Below the pieces are notes generated by a model. The model saw nothing but the letters and a program-made list of their open reading frames with translations, was not told where the DNA came from and did not search any database. A program made the translations under genes and the position numbers. Shown piece by piece: positions 9,274 to 17,824 of a DNA stretch of 49,778 nucleotides; the stretch's first letter is position 1, and each line of letters begins with the position of its first letter. Source of the stretch: Bacillota bacterium (GTDB lineage: Bacteria > Bacillota > Clostridia > Lachnospirales > Lachnospiraceae); assembly GCA_023411555.1 (NCBI GenBank), contig JAEYOQ010000016.1:1-49778 (forward strand). Direction: 5' to 3'.

Positions 9274-9903
9274 ATGCAAGAAAAGGCAATGGTAGCAGAT
9301 GCGCTTAATAGCATCAATTCTAGCTTGAAGACCTATGCAGATATGATTTCACAGACTGAAAATCAGCAATTGCGATCTACTTTACAGCAGATGAGAAATG
9401 AAGCAGAACAATCCCAATATGAATTATATCAGATTGCTAAAAATAAAAATTACTATAAATCAGCAGGTCAAGCCTCTCAGAATCAAATAAACGAGTTAAA
9501 GTCTACATTATATGGAAGCTCGGGCTGGGCTGGTAATAAAGACACCTATTCTAGCATGGGCAGTTCTAACCTTACTGGAAACATGAGCAACAATTCAGGA
9601 GTATCGGGGAGCTCATCAGGTATCGGAGGAATGACGGGAAGTACCGGAATGTCAGGAGGCTCATCGGGTACTTTAGGTATGACAGCCAGCATAGGCACAT
9701 CAGGAGCTACATCCCAAAGCACAGGAATGACAGGAAGCACAGGAATGGCAGGAAGTTCAGCTGGTAATTCAGGATTGACAGGTAGCCAGGAAGCGCTTGG
9801 TCTTACTGGTAGCTCAGGCCTTACTGCTAATGCAGGTGCCTTTGGCGATAAGGGGATGTCAGAGAATAGTTTTAAGAATGTAGGTGGTAAGAGCTCTTAT
9901 TAA
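9274..9903 (+). CDS. CotF-family spore coat protein with Gly/Ser/Thr/Met-rich repeat tail
   Basis: The first 70 or so residues (MQEKAMVADALNSINSSLK, then TYADMISQTENQQLRSTLQQ) match the CotF coat family seen in many Clostridia, a helical ferritin-like fold. From about residue 95 the protein becomes a low-complexity tail of GMTGSTGMSGGSSG-like units running almost to the C-terminus. ATG 9274 is chosen over ATG 9268 because the ribosome site GGAGGG (9261-9266) is only one base from 9268 but seven from 9274. It forms an operon with the 61-residue gene upstream. The tail may help self-assembly or cross-linking in the coat; that is a guess. Confidence 0.85.
   Translation: MQEKAMVADALNSINSSLKTYADMISQTENQQLRSTLQQMRNEAEQSQYELYQIAKNKNYYKSAGQASQNQINELKSTLYGSSGWAGNKDTYSSMGSSNLTGNMSNNSGVSGSSSGIGGMTGSTGMSGGSSGTLGMTASIGTSGATSQSTGMTGSTGMAGSSAGNSGLTGSQEALGLTGSSGLTANAGAFGDKGMSENSFKNVGGKSSY
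9560..9840 (+). repeat. imperfect tandem repeat encoding GMTGSTG-like units
   Basis: Short imperfect repeats such as GGAATGACAGGAAGCAC recur in the 3' half of the coat-protein gene, giving Gly-Met-Thr-Gly-Ser-type peptides. Such repeats are prone to copy-number change. Confidence 0.7.
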
Positions 9904-9962
9904 TTAAGAAATTGTTATATGTTATATATTAAATTGGATTTGCTTAATACAAGTAAGAAGAT

Positions 9963-9998
9963 ATATCCCTAAGTGAAATTGACTGAGCTTGGGGATAT
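9963..9998 (+). terminator. probable terminator hairpin after the coat genes
   Basis: ATATCCCTAAG (9963-9973) pairs with CTTGGGGATAT (9988-9998) with one G-U pair. The following bases TACTTTAATA hold only a weak T-run, so termination is probable but not certain. Confidence 0.5.
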
Positions 9999-10138
9999 TA
10001 CTTTAATAATGAACATAGTTTACAGATTATGTATTTTACAATGATTTAACATTACTATCATAGCGTTTTCTTATTAATCTATGTTATTATAGTAGTGTTT
10101 GGATGAAAATATTAGAATATACATAACTGGAGGAAACT

Positions 10139-11800
10139 ATGAGTTTTATTGATGTTTTAGAGGTATTATTTGTATTTGCTGGTGGTCTGGGTATGTTTAT
10201 ATACGGTATGAATCTAATGGGGGATGGGCTCCAGAAGTCCGCCGGTAATAAGATGAAACGCCTATTGGGATACCTTACAAATAACAGGTTTATTGCCGTA
10301 TTAGTAGGTACACTTGTAACAGGTATCATTCAGAGCTCATCAGCGACAACAGTAATGGTAGTTGGATTTGTTAATGCCGGTATCATGAATCTAGGACAAG
10401 CAGTTGGAGTAATTATGGGTGCCAATATCGGAACCACCGTCACTGCATGGCTTGTGTCAATGAATGAGTGGAGTACTGTTCTCAAGCCGGATTTCTTTGC
10501 CCCGGTCTTAGTTGCAGTTGGTGCCTTTGGTTTAATGATGTCCAAGAATCAGAAGAGAAGGGATATAGCAGGGATTATTATCGGCTTTGGTCTATTATTT
10601 GTCGGGTTGAATTTAATGTCCGATGTAATCAAGCCCTACTCAGACGCTCCGATCTTCTCCGATGCGTTCCGAATTATGGGACAAAATCCTTTCTTAGGAA
10701 TATTGGCAGGAATGATGGTGACAGCGATTATCCAAAGTTCTTCTGCATCAGTGGGTATTTTACAGACGTTGGCAATATCAGGAGTAGTAAACTGGAATTC
10801 AGCGGTATTCATTACTTTGGGCCAGAATATCGGTACTTGTATTACCGCTCTTCTATCTTCGGTTGGAGCCAATAAAACAGCTAAGCGCGCTGCATTCATT
10901 CACTTATCCTTTAATGTAATTGGTTCATGTTTTTTTGGAGCAATCATGTTTTTTGTATTTCGAGTAAATCAGAGTTTAGCTGTATCAAAGATTAATAGTA
11001 TAGAAATCTCGATTTTCCATACCTTATTTAATATCACAAATACCATTATATTATTCCCATTTGGTAATTGGCTTGTAAAGCTTTCCGGTATGGTTATTGA
11101 TGATTCAAAGGTTGAGCAGTCTACCGATGAAGTTAATGTTACACTACGCCACTTAGATGATCGAATTCTAGAGACCCCATCCTTTGCTGTAGAGAACTCT
11201 GTGAAAGAAGTGGTTCATATGGGACGAATCACCTTGGATAATACGAGAGAAGCAGTAGAAGCATTATTACAAAATAATAAGGACAAAGCAGAAAAAGTGA
11301 TTGAAGTTGAAAAAGTTGTGGATACGCATCAAAAAATCATCACTGAATATTTGATTAAGATCAACAATCTATCTCTTACTGAGAAGCAACATCAGGTTGT
11401 CAATAATTTATTCTATACGATTACGAATATTGAAAGAGTTGGTGATCATGCTGAAAATCTTGCAGAGCTTGCGTTGGAGAAGATACGTGACGATATATAT
11501 CTTACGGATGAAGCTTATAAGGAATTGGCTGAGGTTTGCACCACAGCAGTAGATTCATTCGATTATGCAATCAGGGCAAGAGAAACGGAGGACGTAAATT
11601 ATATCCGTGAAGTAGAGCGACTGGAGGCTTTGGTAGATGATATGAAGGATACTTTGAGACAAAGTCACATAAATCGTTTATCTCAGGGCTTGTGCACTCC
11701 AGAAAATGGTGTTATATTTATAGATGCATTGATTAATCTAGAACGTATATCGGATCATTCTCTAAATATCGTGAATTTTGTGGAAAATGAGCTATCCTAA
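10139..11800 (+). CDS. Na+/phosphate cotransporter family protein with C-terminal PhoU-like domain
   Basis: A 553-residue membrane protein of the NptA/PNaS type. It contains the two inverted QSSSA repeats typical of the family (IIQSSSATTVMVVGF near residue 65 and IIQSSSASVGILQTLA near 200), each followed by a G-A/Q-N-I-G-T motif. About eight hydrophobic segments span residues 8-320. The C-terminal 190 residues are helical, with VGDHAENLAELAL and ISDHSLNIVNFVE motifs as in PhoU. The family moves phosphate with sodium; the PhoU-like tail probably regulates uptake. GGAGGA at 10129-10134 supports the start. It appears monocistronic, with a hairpin downstream. Confidence 0.93.
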   Translation: MSFIDVLEVLFVFAGGLGMFIYGMNLMGDGLQKSAGNKMKRLLGYLTNNRFIAVLVGTLVTGIIQSSSATTVMVVGFVNAGIMNLGQAVGVIMGANIGTTVTAWLVSMNEWSTVLKPDFFAPVLVAVGAFGLMMSKNQKRRDIAGIIIGFGLLFVGLNLMSDVIKPYSDAPIFSDAFRIMGQNPFLGILAGMMVTAIIQSSSASVGILQTLAISGVVNWNSAVFITLGQNIGTCITALLSSVGANKTAKRAAFIHLSFNVIGSCFFGAIMFFVFRVNQSLAVSKINSIEISIFHTLFNITNTIILFPFGNWLVKLSGMVIDDSKVEQSTDEVNVTLRHLDDRILETPSFAVENSVKEVVHMGRITLDNTREAVEALLQNNKDKAEKVIEVEKVVDTHQKIITEYLIKINNLSLTEKQHQVVNNLFYTITNIERVGDHAENLAELALEKIRDDIYLTDEAYKELAEVCTTAVDSFDYAIRARETEDVNYIREVERLEALVDDMKDTLRQSHINRLSQGLCTPENGVIFIDALINLERISDHSLNIVNFVENELS

Positions 11801-11862
11801 TAGGGGATAACAAAACTGCACAAAAAAGACAGGTATTAATTTTAAATTAGTAACATATTCAT

Positions 11863-11905
11863 AATATTCAAGAAATAGAGAAATATGTTCTTGATATTTT
11901 ATTTT
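11863..11905 (+). terminator. probable terminator after the phosphate transporter gene
   Basis: AATATTCAAGAA (11863-11874) pairs with TTCTTGATATT (11888-11898) with one bulged base, followed by TTATTTT. Confidence 0.55.
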
Positions 11906-11988
11906 AAATTAGGTAAAATAAATCTGGATTGAGATTTTTTTGTCAATGTGTACAGGCAATCCAAGCTATAGTATGTTTCCATGTTTAA

Positions 11989-12016
11989 TTGCTGTCTCAT
12001 GGCAGTATATTATAAA
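11989..12016 (+). promoter_or_regulatory. possible sigma-A promoter of gapA
   Basis: TTGCTG (11989-11994), a 16-bp spacer and TATAAA (12011-12016) sit just before the gapA ribosome site. This would give a very short leader. The match is moderate and other -10-like boxes lie nearby. Confidence 0.3.
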
Positions 12017-12042
12017 TTAAATCAATTAGGAGGAATATAATC

Positions 12043-13053
12043 ATGGCAGTAAAAGTAGCAATTAATGGTTTTGGACGTATCGGCCGTCTTGCTTTCAGAC
12101 AGATGTTCGGCGCAGAAGGTTACGAGATCGTGGCTATCAACGATTTAACAGATGCTAAGATGTTAGCTCACTTATTAAAATACGATTCCGCACAGGGTAG
12201 ATATGTAGGACATGAGGTAGTAGCAAAAGATAATTCTATCGTTGTTGACGGTAAGGAAATTGAGATTTACGCTCAGAAGAACCCAGCTGATTTACCTTGG
12301 GGTAAGCTTGGTGTAGATGTAGTTCTTGAGTGTACTGGTTTCTTTGCTTCCAAGGCTAAGTCTCAGGCTCATATCGATGCAGGTGCTAAGAAGGTTGTTA
12401 TCTCCGCTCCGGCTGGCGATGATCTTCCTACTATCGTATTCAGCGTTAATGAGAATACATTAAAGGCATCCGACACTATCATTTCCGCAGCTTCTTGTAC
12501 AACAAATTGCTTAGCTCCTATGGCAGATACATTAAATAAATTAGTTCCGATCGAGAAAGGCTTCATGACAACCATCCACGCTTACACAGGTGATCAGATG
12601 ACTCTTGATGGCCCTCATCCGAAGGGTGACTTAAGAAGAGCACGTGCTGCAGCAGTTAATATCGTTCCTAACTCCACAGGCGCTGCTAAGGCTATTGGTC
12701 TTGTTATCCCTGAGTTGTCCGGTAAATTAGATGGCGCTGCACAGAGAGTACCTGTTCCGACTGGTTCTACAACTGAGTTAGTTGCAGTTGTTAACGGCAA
12801 GGTTACTAAGGCTGACATCAACGCAGCTATGAAGGCTGCTCAGAGTGCATCCTATGGTTACACAGAGGATGAACTGGTTTCCTCCGATATCATTGGTATT
12901 ACCTATGGTTCTTTATTTGACGCTACCCAGACTAAGGTTACTGATCTTGAGAATGGTAAGTGCTTAGTAAAGGTTGTTTCCTGGTATGATAACGAAAATT
13001 CTTATACAAGCCAGATGGTTAGAACAATTAAATACTTTGCTGAATTAGCATAA
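12043..13053 (+). CDS. gapA: glyceraldehyde-3-phosphate dehydrogenase, type I
   Basis: A 336-residue enzyme of standard length that oxidises glyceraldehyde-3-phosphate to 1,3-bisphosphoglycerate in the cytoplasm using NAD+. The N-terminal Rossmann fold begins KVAINGFGRIGRLAFRQ. The catalytic cysteine lies in SAASCTTNCLAP and the C-terminal half carries WYDNENSYTSQMVRT. AGGAGG directly upstream sets the start. Codon choice is strongly biased towards a small set, as expected for a highly expressed gene. It is followed by a strong terminator, with pgk and tpiA next, the usual triose-phosphate order. Confidence 0.98.
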   Translation: MAVKVAINGFGRIGRLAFRQMFGAEGYEIVAINDLTDAKMLAHLLKYDSAQGRYVGHEVVAKDNSIVVDGKEIEIYAQKNPADLPWGKLGVDVVLECTGFFASKAKSQAHIDAGAKKVVISAPAGDDLPTIVFSVNENTLKASDTIISAASCTTNCLAPMADTLNKLVPIEKGFMTTIHAYTGDQMTLDGPHPKGDLRRARAAAVNIVPNSTGAAKAIGLVIPELSGKLDGAAQRVPVPTGSTTELVAVVNGKVTKADINAAMKAAQSASYGYTEDELVSSDIIGITYGSLFDATQTKVTDLENGKCLVKVVSWYDNENSYTSQMVRTIKYFAELA

Positions 13054-13109
13054 GAAGATTTAATATCTAATTATCATTATCTTTGAATCATGCTTAATTG
13101 ATCCATCTT

Positions 13110-13142
13110 GGGTCCGGTCTTTCAGGACCGGACCCGTTTTTT
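13110..13142 (+). terminator. strong terminator between gapA and pgk
   Basis: GGGTCCGGTC (13110-13119) pairs perfectly with GACCGGACCC (13126-13135), then GTTTTTT. The stem and its left flank (ATTGATCCA) are nearly repeated after tpiA. Confidence 0.9.
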
Positions 13143-13172
13143 ATGTTATAGGAAGGTTCGCCTATAACATAA
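13141..13172. other. perfect 12-bp hairpin in the gapA-pgk gap
   Basis: TTATGTTATAGG (13141-13152) pairs with CCTATAACATAA (13161-13172), loop AAGGTTCG. It overlaps the end of the terminator T-run and lies about 75 bp before the pgk start. It could be an RNA processing or stability element in read-through transcripts, or a binding site. Confidence 0.55.
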
Positions 13173-13247
13173 AAGCACTGTAACATAGCATTATTCCTGA
13201 AGAAGACGATATAGCGTGTTAAACATAGTATTGAAAGGAGAGATTTT

Positions 13248-14441
13248 ATGTTAAATAAGAAGTCAGTTGATGATATCAATGTTAAGGGTAAAAGAGTCTT
13301 AGTAAGATGCGATTTCAACGTTCCGTTACAGGAAGGTAAGATTACCGATGAGGTACGTCTTGTAGAAGCTCTTCCTACTATTAAGAAATTACTTGCAGAT
13401 GGTGGTAAGGTTATTCTTTGCTCCCATTTAGGTAAGCCCAAGGGTGAGCCGAAGCCTGAATTATCCTTAGCTCCGGTAGCTGTTAGATTAGCTGAATTAC
13501 TGGGTCAGGAAGTTAAATTTGCTAAGGATGATAATGTAGTTGGTGAAAATGCAAAGGCTGCAGTAGCGGCTATGAAGGAAGGCGATGTAGTACTTCTTGA
13601 GAATACTCGTTATAGAGTAGAAGAGACTAAGAACGGAGAGGCTTTTAGTAAGGAATTGGCTTCTCTTTGTGATGTATTTGTTAATGATGCTTTTGGTACC
13701 GCTCATAGAGCTCACTGCTCTAATGTAGGTGTTACGCAGTTCGTAGAGACAAGCGTTGTTGGTTACTTGATGCAAAAAGAAATCGAATTCCTCGGTAATG
13801 CAGTTAATAATCCGAAGAGACCTTTTGTGGCAATTCTTGGAGGATCTAAGGTATCTAGCAAGATTTCCGTTATTGATAATCTCCTTGATAAGGTTGATAC
13901 CTTAATCATCGGTGGTGGTATGTCCTATACCTTTATGAAGGCACTTGGAGAAGAGGTTGGTAAATCTTTATTAGAGCCTGATTATATTGATTATGCTAAG
14001 CAGATGATGGAAAAGGCTGAGAAGAAGGGTGTAAGATTATTAATTCCGGTAGATACTGTTGTTGCTCAGGAATATTCTAATGATACTCCTTACAAGACGG
14101 TTAATCGTGGTGAGATAGAACCTGATTGGGAAGGACTTGATATCGGTGAAAAGACACGTGTTCTTTATGCAGATGCTATCAAGGACGCTAAGACTGTTGT
14201 ATGGAACGGACCCATGGGCGTGTTCGAATTATCCAACTTTGCAGCAGGTACAATTGCTGTAGCAAGAGCTTTATCAGAGATAGATGCAACTACCATTATC
14301 GGTGGTGGTGACTCTGCAGCAGCTATAAACATTTTAGGTTTTGGAGACAAGATGTCTCATATCTCCACCGGTGGTGGTGCTTCCCTTGAGTTCCTTGAGG
14401 GCAAAGAGCTTCCCGGTATTGCAGCAGCAAACAATAAGTAA
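13248..14441 (+). CDS. pgk: phosphoglycerate kinase
   Basis: A 397-residue kinase of normal length that transfers phosphate from 1,3-bisphosphoglycerate to ADP. Near the N-terminus is the family motif KRVLVRCDFNVPL; then CSHLGKPKG, the hinge region with GGSKVSSKISV, and the C-terminal nucleotide site TTIIGGGDSAAAI plus ISTGGGASLEFLEGKELPG. The ribosome site AAAGGAGAG sets the ATG. tpiA follows with about 30 bp between, so the two are probably cotranscribed. Transcripts may start in the gapA-pgk gap or come from read-through. Confidence 0.98.
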   Translation: MLNKKSVDDINVKGKRVLVRCDFNVPLQEGKITDEVRLVEALPTIKKLLADGGKVILCSHLGKPKGEPKPELSLAPVAVRLAELLGQEVKFAKDDNVVGENAKAAVAAMKEGDVVLLENTRYRVEETKNGEAFSKELASLCDVFVNDAFGTAHRAHCSNVGVTQFVETSVVGYLMQKEIEFLGNAVNNPKRPFVAILGGSKVSSKISVIDNLLDKVDTLIIGGGMSYTFMKALGEEVGKSLLEPDYIDYAKQMMEKAEKKGVRLLIPVDTVVAQEYSNDTPYKTVNRGEIEPDWEGLDIGEKTRVLYADAIKDAKTVVWNGPMGVFELSNFAAGTIAVARALSEIDATTIIGGGDSAAAINILGFGDKMSHISTGGGASLEFLEGKELPGIAAANNK

Positions 14442-14472
14442 TAGGAGCAATCTTTATCATAGGAGGAATATC

Positions 14473-15219
14473 ATGCGTAGAAAAATAATTGCAGGAAACT
14501 GGAAGATGAATAAAACTCCGGCAGAAGCAGTAGCTTTAATTGATGAATTAAAACCGTTGGTAGTTACAGAAGAAGCGGATGTTGTGTTCTGTGTTCCAGC
14601 TGTATCCTTAACAACAGCATTGGAAGCGGCAAAAGGAACCAACATTGCAATCGGTGCACAGAACATGTACTTCGAAGAGAGCGGTGCATATACCGGTGAG
14701 ATATCTCCCAGTATGTTAACCAGCATCGGAGTTAAATACGTTATTATTGGACATTCTGAGAGAAGAGAATATTTTTCAGAGTCCGATGAGACTGTAAACA
14801 AAAAGGTATTGAAGGCATTTGAGCATGGTATTACACCTATCATTTGCTGTGGAGAGTCCTTAAAGCAGAGAGAGCAGGGCATCACAATCGACTGGATACG
14901 CCAGCAGATCAAGATTGCATTCTTGAATGTTACCGCAGATCAGGCTAAGACTGCTGTTATCGCTTATGAGCCTATATGGGCAATCGGTACAGGCAAAGTT
15001 GCTACAACCGAGCAGGCTGAAGAGGTATGTAAGGCAATTCGTGAGTGTATCGCTGAAATCTATGATGAAGCTACAGCTGCTGCAATCCGTATCCAATACG
15101 GCGGCAGTGTTACTGCAGGAAGTGCTGCTGATTTATTCTCCCAGCCTAACATCGATGGTGGTTTGGTTGGTGGCGCAAGCTTAAAGGCTGACTTTGGAAA
15201 GATTGTTAATTACAAGTAA
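14473..15219 (+). CDS. tpiA: triosephosphate isomerase
   Basis: A 248-residue TIM barrel that interconverts dihydroxyacetone phosphate and glyceraldehyde-3-phosphate. The start at 14473 gives MRRKIIAGNWKMNKTP with the substrate-binding Asn/Lys; it follows AGGAGG (14461-14466). An in-frame extension upstream overlaps pgk and is not real. The catalytic His is in IIGHSERREYF, the catalytic Glu in AYEPIWAIGTGK, and the phosphate-binding loops are in RIQYGGSV and DGGLVGGASL. It ends the pgk-tpiA unit. Confidence 0.98.
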   Translation: MRRKIIAGNWKMNKTPAEAVALIDELKPLVVTEEADVVFCVPAVSLTTALEAAKGTNIAIGAQNMYFEESGAYTGEISPSMLTSIGVKYVIIGHSERREYFSESDETVNKKVLKAFEHGITPIICCGESLKQREQGITIDWIRQQIKIAFLNVTADQAKTAVIAYEPIWAIGTGKVATTEQAEEVCKAIRECIAEIYDEATAAAIRIQYGGSVTAGSAADLFSQPNIDGGLVGGASLKADFGKIVNYK

Positions 15220-15268
15220 TAGCTAAGCTCGCAGTTAATTTTGGCTTATATAGGAATTGATCCAACAT

Positions 15269-15293
15269 GGGTCCGGTCTTTTGGACCGGGCCC
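15269..15293 (+). terminator. hairpin after tpiA, near copy of the gapA terminator stem
   Basis: GGGTCCGGTC (15269-15278) pairs with GACCGGGCCC (15284-15293) with one G-U pair. Unlike the copy after gapA there is no T-run (ATTACAC follows), so it may slow or protect rather than end transcripts. Confidence 0.6.
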
Positions 15294-15497
15294 ATTACAC
15301 ATTACACAGTCATTACACATATTTATGCTTAATATTTGACAAATGATGAAGTTTGAGTATATACTTGAATTTGGATTGCTTCTAAGAAGACTAGATAGTG
15401 TTATATTTAATTGGAAAAAATTAATTATTAAAAAATGATAAAGAAAATGACATACCTAAATCAATTATGATATAATAAAGTATACGAGCGGAGCTGG

Positions 15498-15736
15498 AGA
15501 TCATGAATATGCTTTATGTTCATGATCTAATAAAAGCGTAGTGAGCATAATGCGAGAAAGGCACTCGCATAAGGCAAGAAGGCACTCGCATTATCAAGCT
15601 TGCTTGATTGAATGCAATCGAAACGTAAAATCCGGAATATACTAAATATTCGGGATATCGTATTGGGTATGATAATAATATATAAATTGGTTATAAGACA
15701 GTCGTAAAAGGTTATTGATACCTGTGAAACACAGGT
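15498..15736 (+). promoter_or_regulatory. multi-hairpin leader region upstream of gpmI
   Basis: Five stem-loops lie in the 476-bp gap before gpmI. AGATCATGAA (15498-15507) pairs with TTCATGATCT (15519-15528). ATGCGAG (15550-15556) pairs with CTCGCAT (15564-15570). ATCAAGC pairs with GCTTGAT (15593-15608). ATCCGGAATAT pairs with ATATTCGGGAT (15630-15656, one mismatch). ACCTGTG pairs with CACAGGT (15720-15736). The 12-mer AGGCACTCGCAT is repeated. No open frame is evident. The region could be a regulatory leader or a degenerate repeat element; I do not recognise it. Confidence 0.45.
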
Positions 15737-15769
15737 TCAAGATGGTATTAAAAGTAAAGGAGTAAGAAG

Positions 15770-17311
15770 ATGAGTAAAAAACCTACAGTATTAATGATAT
15801 TAGATGGTTATGGCCTCAATGAGAAGAAGGAAGCAAATGCTGTTGCCGAAGCCAATACACCGGTGATGGATAGGCTTATGAAAGAATATCCTTTTGTTAA
15901 GGGGTATGCAAGCGGAATGGCAGTTGGTCTTCCGGATGGTCAGATGGGTAACTCTGAGGTTGGACATATTAATATGGGCGCTGGTAGAATTGTATACCAG
16001 GAGCTGACTAGAATTACCAAGGAAATTCAGGATGGGGACTTCTTCAAGAATGCTGCATTACTGGCAGCAATCGATAATTGTAAGAGAAATAATTCAGATT
16101 TACACCTTTATGGTTTATTATCTGATGGTGGTGTACACAGCCATAATACACATTTATATGCGTTGTTGGAGCTGGCGAAGAAACAGGGCTTAACCAATGT
16201 ATATGTTCATGCTTTCCTTGACGGTAGAGATACTCCTCCGGCTTCTGGTAAGGGCTTTGTTGAACAGCTTTGGGAGCAGATGAAAATTATTGGCGTAGGT
16301 AAGATTGCTACTGTTATGGGTAGATATTATGTTATGGATCGTGATAATCGTTGGGATCGAGTAGAAAAGGCATATCGTGCCATGGTATTTGGTGAGGGCG
16401 AGAAGGCTGAGAGTGGAGTATTAGCTGTTCAGAACTCCTACGATCTTGAGAAATATGATGAGTTTGTGCTCCCGACTGTGGTTGAGGAAAATGGCAAGCC
16501 GGTGGCTACCATTAAGGATAAAGATTCGGTTATCTTCTTTAATTTCAGACCGGACAGAGCAAGAGAGATTACCAGAGCATTCTGCGATGAGGAATTCAAA
16601 GGCTTTGATCGTGGTAAGAGATTGGAGCTTACTTACACCTGCTTCACTGAGTATGACATTACTATTCCGAATAAGATTGTAGCCTTCCATAAGGTTTCTC
16701 TGGATAATACCTTTGGCCAGTTCCTGGCTGCAAATCATAAGACTCAGCTTCGTATTGCAGAGACAGAGAAATATGCACATGTTACCTTCTTCTTTAATGC
16801 AGGAGTTGAGGTTCCGAATGAAGGCGAGGATCGTATCCTTGTTAATTCTCCTAAGGTAGCAACCTACGACCTTCAGCCTGAGATGAGTGCATTTGAGGTC
16901 GCAGATAACCTGGTTAATGCTATTAAATCTGGTAAATATGACGTGATTATAGTAAACTTTGCAAATCCTGATATGGTTGGTCATACCGGAATTGAAGCAG
17001 CTGCAATTAAAGCAATTGAGACGGTAGACAAATGTGCCGGAATGGCAGTGGATGCTTTACTTGAGGTAGACGGCCAGATGTTCATCTGTGCGGACCACGG
17101 AAATGCAGAGCAATTAGTGGATTACACTACCAACGAGCCCTTTACTGCTCATACCACTAACCCAGTTCCGTTTATCTTGGTAAATTATGATAAGGACTAT
17201 ACATTAGCAGAGGGTGGATGTCTTGCAGACATTATTCCTACAATGATAGACATGATGGGTATGGTAAAACCGGATGAAATGACCGGAAAATCCCTGCTTA
17301 TAAAAAAATAG
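15770..17311 (+). CDS. gpmI: 2,3-bisphosphoglycerate-independent phosphoglycerate mutase
   Basis: A 513-residue Mn2+-dependent mutase of the alkaline phosphatase superfamily that turns 3-phosphoglycerate into 2-phosphoglycerate. Visible motifs are the metal site VLMILDGYG, the phospho-Ser site GQMGNSEVGHINMGAGR (Ser near residue 62), FLDGRDTPP, NFRPDRAREI, and the second metal site ADHGNAEQLVDY with HTTNPVPF. The ribosome site AAAGGAG sets the start. It is the third step of the glycolytic block, separated from tpiA by a hairpin-rich leader and followed by secG. Confidence 0.98.
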   Translation: MSKKPTVLMILDGYGLNEKKEANAVAEANTPVMDRLMKEYPFVKGYASGMAVGLPDGQMGNSEVGHINMGAGRIVYQELTRITKEIQDGDFFKNAALLAAIDNCKRNNSDLHLYGLLSDGGVHSHNTHLYALLELAKKQGLTNVYVHAFLDGRDTPPASGKGFVEQLWEQMKIIGVGKIATVMGRYYVMDRDNRWDRVEKAYRAMVFGEGEKAESGVLAVQNSYDLEKYDEFVLPTVVEENGKPVATIKDKDSVIFFNFRPDRAREITRAFCDEEFKGFDRGKRLELTYTCFTEYDITIPNKIVAFHKVSLDNTFGQFLAANHKTQLRIAETEKYAHVTFFFNAGVEVPNEGEDRILVNSPKVATYDLQPEMSAFEVADNLVNAIKSGKYDVIIVNFANPDMVGHTGIEAAAIKAIETVDKCAGMAVDALLEVDGQMFICADHGNAEQLVDYTTNEPFTAHTTNPVPFILVNYDKDYTLAEGGCLADIIPTMIDMMGMVKPDEMTGKSLLIKK

Positions 17312-17368
17312 GTTGAATTAATTTCTAATCTATGGTAGAATTGAGTTTAGTTTTTAGGAGGTGTAGAC

Positions 17369-17608
17369 ATGGGAGCTTTAAAACTAATCGTTCAGATCAT
17401 ATACATTTTAGTGTGTATAGCATTGACATTCGTAGTGCTGAAACAAGAAGGTAAGGAAGCTGGTTTGTCCGGCACACTGGTTGGTTCCGGTGAGACTTAT
17501 TGGAGTAAGAATAAAGGACGTTCTGTCGAAGGTACTCTTGAACGATTTACAGAGTATTTAGCAGCAGCGTTTATCATTCTTTCTATTATTTTATGCTTGA
17601 ATTGGTAA
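17369..17608 (+). CDS. secG: preprotein translocase subunit SecG
   Basis: A 79-residue membrane protein with two transmembrane helices (about residues 5-24 and 60-78) and the family loop GLSGTLVGSGETYWSKNKGRS between them. SecG helps SecYEG move proteins across the membrane. AGGAGG upstream sets the ATG. It lies 57 bp after gpmI and just before rnr-smpB, the standard Firmicute order, with two terminators after it. Confidence 0.95.
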   Translation: MGALKLIVQIIYILVCIALTFVVLKQEGKEAGLSGTLVGSGETYWSKNKGRSVEGTLERFTEYLAAAFIILSIILCLNW

Positions 17609-17630
17609 TCAATTAGATAGTAATGCATTT

Positions 17631-17662
17631 AAAACACTCTGAGATTTTCAGAGTGTTTTTTT
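17631..17662 (+). terminator. terminator after secG
   Basis: AAAACACTCTGA (17631-17642) pairs with TCAGAGTGTTTT (17648-17659), followed by a T-run to 17662. Confidence 0.9.
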
Positions 17663-17670
17663 ATTCATGA

Positions 17671-17711
17671 TTCATAAAAAGTTCGCGTAGCTAACTTTTT
17701 ATGAATTTTTT
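17671..17711. terminator. second hairpin terminator between secG and rnr
   Basis: TTCATAAAAAGTT (17671-17683) pairs perfectly with AACTTTTTATGAA (17693-17705), then six T. Two terminators in a row isolate secG from rnr. Confidence 0.75.
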
Positions 17712-17824
17712 ATGTTAAAGCATGTAATATATGGTATACTAATAATAAATCTCTCAGTTTGGTTAGTAGTACTTTGAATGGGTATTAGGTTCAACATTTC
17801 AGAGAAGAAAAGTAGGTGTAGTAG

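Noticed and set aside
10468..10875. 135-residue frame inside the phosphate transporter gene
   Set aside because: It is a plus-one shadow of a clear transporter coding region.
14341..14472. N-terminal extension of TpiA
   Set aside because: It overlaps the end of pgk and lacks the family N-terminus; AGGAGG marks the start at 14473.
15541..15590. Possible CRISPR-like repeat (AGGCACTCGCAT twice)
   Set aside because: There are only two copies, spaced closely, with no array structure and no cas genes.
15700..15740. Possible tRNA T-arm before gpmI
   Set aside because: Only one hairpin (ACCTGTG/CACAGGT) is seen; no acceptor, D or anticodon arms fit.
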